Of a stretch of DNA of 8,195 nucleotides, positions 6,278-8,195 are shown piece by piece. A model generated the notes under the pieces. It had not been told where the DNA came from, did no database searches, and worked only from the letters and a program-made list of their open reading frames with translations. Every line of letters begins with the position of its first letter. Position 1 is the first letter of the stretch. Source of the DNA: Mucilaginibacter sp. Its GTDB lineage: Bacteria > Bacteroidota > Bacteroidia > Sphingobacteriales > Sphingobacteriaceae. The DNA lies in assembly GCA_025934475.1 (NCBI GenBank), contig JAICXZ010000103.1, positions 1 to 8,195 of the forward strand. The letters are read 5' to 3'. A program made the position numbers and the translations under genes.

Positions 6278-7318
6278 ATGTTTGAAAACCAGGAAAAGAC
6301 TAATATAGAATCTTTGGGCGAATTTGGCCTGATCGATCATTTGACCGGGCAGTTTGAGCCGAAACAAAAAAGTACTGAAAAAGGTGTAGGTGACGATGCG
6401 GCGGTCATAGATTTCGGTGGAAAAAAAGCGTTGGTATCGACCGATATGCTGCTGGAAGGGATTCATTTCGACCTGGCTTATACTCCATTAAAGCATTTGG
6501 GTTATAAAGCCATCCAGGTAAACCTGAGCGACATTTATGCCATGAATGGTATAGCAACCCAGGTTACTGTATCGATCGGGATTTCGAGCAAATTTCCGCT
6601 TGAGGCTATTGAGGAATTATATAAGGGCATTTATTTAGCTTGCGAGAAATACGGCGTTGATTTAGTTGGCGGCGACACCAGTTCATCACGTCAGGGCCTG
6701 GTAATCAGTGTTACCGCATTGGGCTATGCTGATGAAAAGGATATTGTATACCGCAACGGTGCCGAAGATGGTGATATTATCTGCGTTTCAGGTGATTTAG
6801 GTGGCGCTTATGTTGGACTGCAATTACTTGAGCGTGAAAAGCTGGTGTATCTGGAGAATCCAAATATTCAGCCGGATCTGGAGGGAAAAGACTATATAGT
6901 AGAACGACAATTAAAGCCGGAAGCTAGAAAAGACGTTATACAATTGTTAAAAGAAGCCGGTATAAAACCTACCTCGATGATTGATATATCGGATGGGCTT
7001 GCTTCCGAGATTTTGCACATCTGCAGCCAGAGCAACAAGGGTTGTAAATTGTATGAGGATAAGATACCTATCGACCCGATGACTTATGATACTGCGCGGC
7101 AATTTAACCTGGATCCTACAATTTGCGCACTGAGCGGCGGAGAAGATTACGAACTGCTTTTCACGATCAAACAGCTTGATTATGAAAAAATTAAAAACTA
7201 TCCGGATATTAGTTTTATTGGGTACATTACAGAACCATCTGCAGGGAAAAATCTTATAACAAAAAGCGGTGCCATGCATGAGTTGAAGGCCCAGGGATGG
7301 AATGCATTTAACAGCTAA
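6278..7318 (+). CDS. thiL: Thiamine-monophosphate kinase ThiL
   Basis: A 346-residue enzyme that uses ATP to convert thiamine monophosphate to thiamine diphosphate, the last step of coenzyme synthesis, in the cytosol. It belongs to the PurM/AIRS-type ATP-grasping fold. Family motifs in order are LGEFGLI (13-19), GVGDDAAV (36-43), STDMLLEGIHF (54-64), NLSDIYAMNG (82-91), GGDTSSS (131-137), SGDLGGAYVG (171-180), DISDGL (236-241) and SGGEDYELLF (286-295). The Asp residues in the first, second, third and fourth of these Gly/Asp motifs are the expected Mg-ATP ligands. The frame is open upstream to an ATG at 6197 inside nadA, but the start at 6278 is chosen because MFENQEKTNIESLGEFGLI is the normal family beginning and this avoids overlap. 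It is 40 bp after nadA and probably co-transcribed. No TPP riboswitch is seen in front of it. Confidence 0.97.
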   Translation: MFENQEKTNIESLGEFGLIDHLTGQFEPKQKSTEKGVGDDAAVIDFGGKKALVSTDMLLEGIHFDLAYTPLKHLGYKAIQVNLSDIYAMNGIATQVTVSIGISSKFPLEAIEELYKGIYLACEKYGVDLVGGDTSSSRQGLVISVTALGYADEKDIVYRNGAEDGDIICVSGDLGGAYVGLQLLEREKLVYLENPNIQPDLEGKDYIVERQLKPEARKDVIQLLKEAGIKPTSMIDISDGLASEILHICSQSNKGCKLYEDKIPIDPMTYDTARQFNLDPTICALSGGEDYELLFTIKQLDYEKIKNYPDISFIGYITEPSAGKNLITKSGAMHELKAQGWNAFNS

Positions 7319-7346
7319 ACATTTAACAAAAACCTTGCTAAATACC

Positions 7347-8195
7347 ATGAAAAAGATTGTCGTACTCGCGCTAATGTGTTTGACCTTCGTTCAGTTGAGA
7401 GCTCAGAACGGGGTTGTATTTAAAATTAAGTTTATGCCCAACCGCACTTATAAGTCGGATATGAGCTTAAATATGAAACTTAATGCCAATGTAACCGGCG
7501 ATACCACTATTCTGGCAAAACTGAAATCATCTGGAATAACGCCGCCAATCACAGCGCTTTTTGATTTTGGTCTGGCCGGTGATATGAAATCAGGGGCCGC
7601 AGCGAGCGATAATTCGTTCCCACTTAATATAGACTATAAGTTTACCAAATTGACCGTATCGGCCAACGGGAAAGAAGCGCCAATCCCGCCATCTGTTTCA
7701 GAGAAAGATATCAAAGCCATGGCTCATGTTACCTCGGATGGTACGATGGTGATTGATTCGGCCGGCGGAAAAAAAGCGGATGATACTACCCGCAACAAGA
7801 TGAAACAAATGATGAGTCTTTTCCAGAAGCAGATCCAATTTCCGGCCAAGGCTATGAAGCCCGGCGATTCATTTACCCAAACTGTGCCAATGAACTTACC
7901 GCTTGGAAAAAATACCGGCGGTGACATAAAAATAAATTACACCACCACATATAAACTAACCAGCATCAAAGATGGCAAGGCGTATTTTGATGTAGTACCA
8001 AACTTCAGCATGGATTTTAGCATCCAGAACAAAATGTCGGTTAATATGACCGGAACTGGGTTGGGCAAAATGGTTTATAGTATTAAGGACAACTTCCCAA
8101 TATCAAACAACGGTGACTATACCCTGAAAATTAACGTAAAATCTGACAAAGTGAACGTTGATGCAAATGGTACAATAACCGGCAATTCGACGACG
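7347..8195 (+). CDS. Secreted protein of unknown function, 3' truncated by the window end
   Basis: An ATG at 7347 opens a frame of 283 codons that remains open to the last base, so the C-terminus is missing. Residues 1-20 form a clear Sec signal peptide: basic MKK, hydrophobic IVVLALMCLTFV, then QLRA before QNGV, a likely signal peptidase I site. No lipobox cysteine follows. The rest is a beta-rich, Lys/Asp/Thr-rich sequence without a recognised motif: alternating segments such as KFTKLTVSANGKE, KPGDSFTQTVPMNLPL and INYTTTYKLTSIKDGKAYFD suggest a beta-sandwich or barrel-like secreted domain. Methionine is frequent. It is probably periplasmic or surface-exposed. It starts 28 bp after thiL on the same strand, so it may be co-transcribed, but I see no functional link to thiamine. 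Confidence 0.8.
   Translation, partial: MKKIVVLALMCLTFVQLRAQNGVVFKIKFMPNRTYKSDMSLNMKLNANVTGDTTILAKLKSSGITPPITALFDFGLAGDMKSGAAASDNSFPLNIDYKFTKLTVSANGKEAPIPPSVSEKDIKAMAHVTSDGTMVIDSAGGKKADDTTRNKMKQMMSLFQKQIQFPAKAMKPGDSFTQTVPMNLPLGKNTGGDIKINYTTTYKLTSIKDGKAYFDVVPNFSMDFSIQNKMSVNMTGTGLGKMVYSIKDNFPISNNGDYTLKINVKSDKVNVDANGTITGNSTT

Noticed and set aside
1..8195. CRISPR array, insertion sequence or phage genes
   Set aside because: No regularly spaced direct repeats, transposase or integrase motifs, or terminal inverted repeats were seen on either strand.

Overview
The window looks like chromosomal DNA from a Bacteroidota organism, most likely Sphingobacteriaceae (Pedobacter/Mucilaginibacter-like). This is inferred from three things. 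The start codons lack convincing Shine-Dalgarno sequences. The promoter-like elements resemble the Bacteroidota -7 consensus TAnnTTTG. A tRNA-Gly gene has no encoded CCA, and the protein families, such as the large Big_5-type Ig-like protein, are typical of that group. Placement below phylum level is a judgement from family resemblance, not from a search.

Layout. A 5'-truncated Ig-like surface protein (1-1506, +) runs tail to tail into a gamma-class carbonic anhydrase (1496-2008, -), and the two coding ends overlap by 11 bp. Upstream of the anhydrase on the minus strand is a type II toxin-antitoxin module: a PIN/VapC-type toxin gene broken by an in-frame TAG inside its first catalytic motif (2010-2390), and an intact VapB-like antitoxin (2372-2599). 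A tRNA-Gly(CCC) gene follows on the plus strand (2661-2733). It converges on a small unknown protein (2739-3239, -), which sits 3 bp behind nadB (3243-4835, -).

A 409-bp AT-rich spacer separates nadB from the divergent nadA (5245-6237, +). It holds a perfect 7-bp dyad and a weak terminator-like hairpin, but no convincing gene. nadA is followed 40 bp later by thiL (6278-7318, +), and 28 bp after that by a secreted protein of unknown function that runs off the window (7347-8195, +).

How the genes work together. NadB oxidises L-aspartate to iminoaspartate, and NadA condenses that with dihydroxyacetone phosphate to make quinolinate, so the divergent pair provides the first two steps of de novo NAD synthesis. 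nadC is not in the window. ThiL makes the final phosphorylation to thiamine diphosphate, so the + strand cluster is cofactor-related. The rest is mainly housekeeping. The most notable irregularity is the nonsense-mutated toxin next to an intact antitoxin. I did not find an obviously new multi-gene system here.
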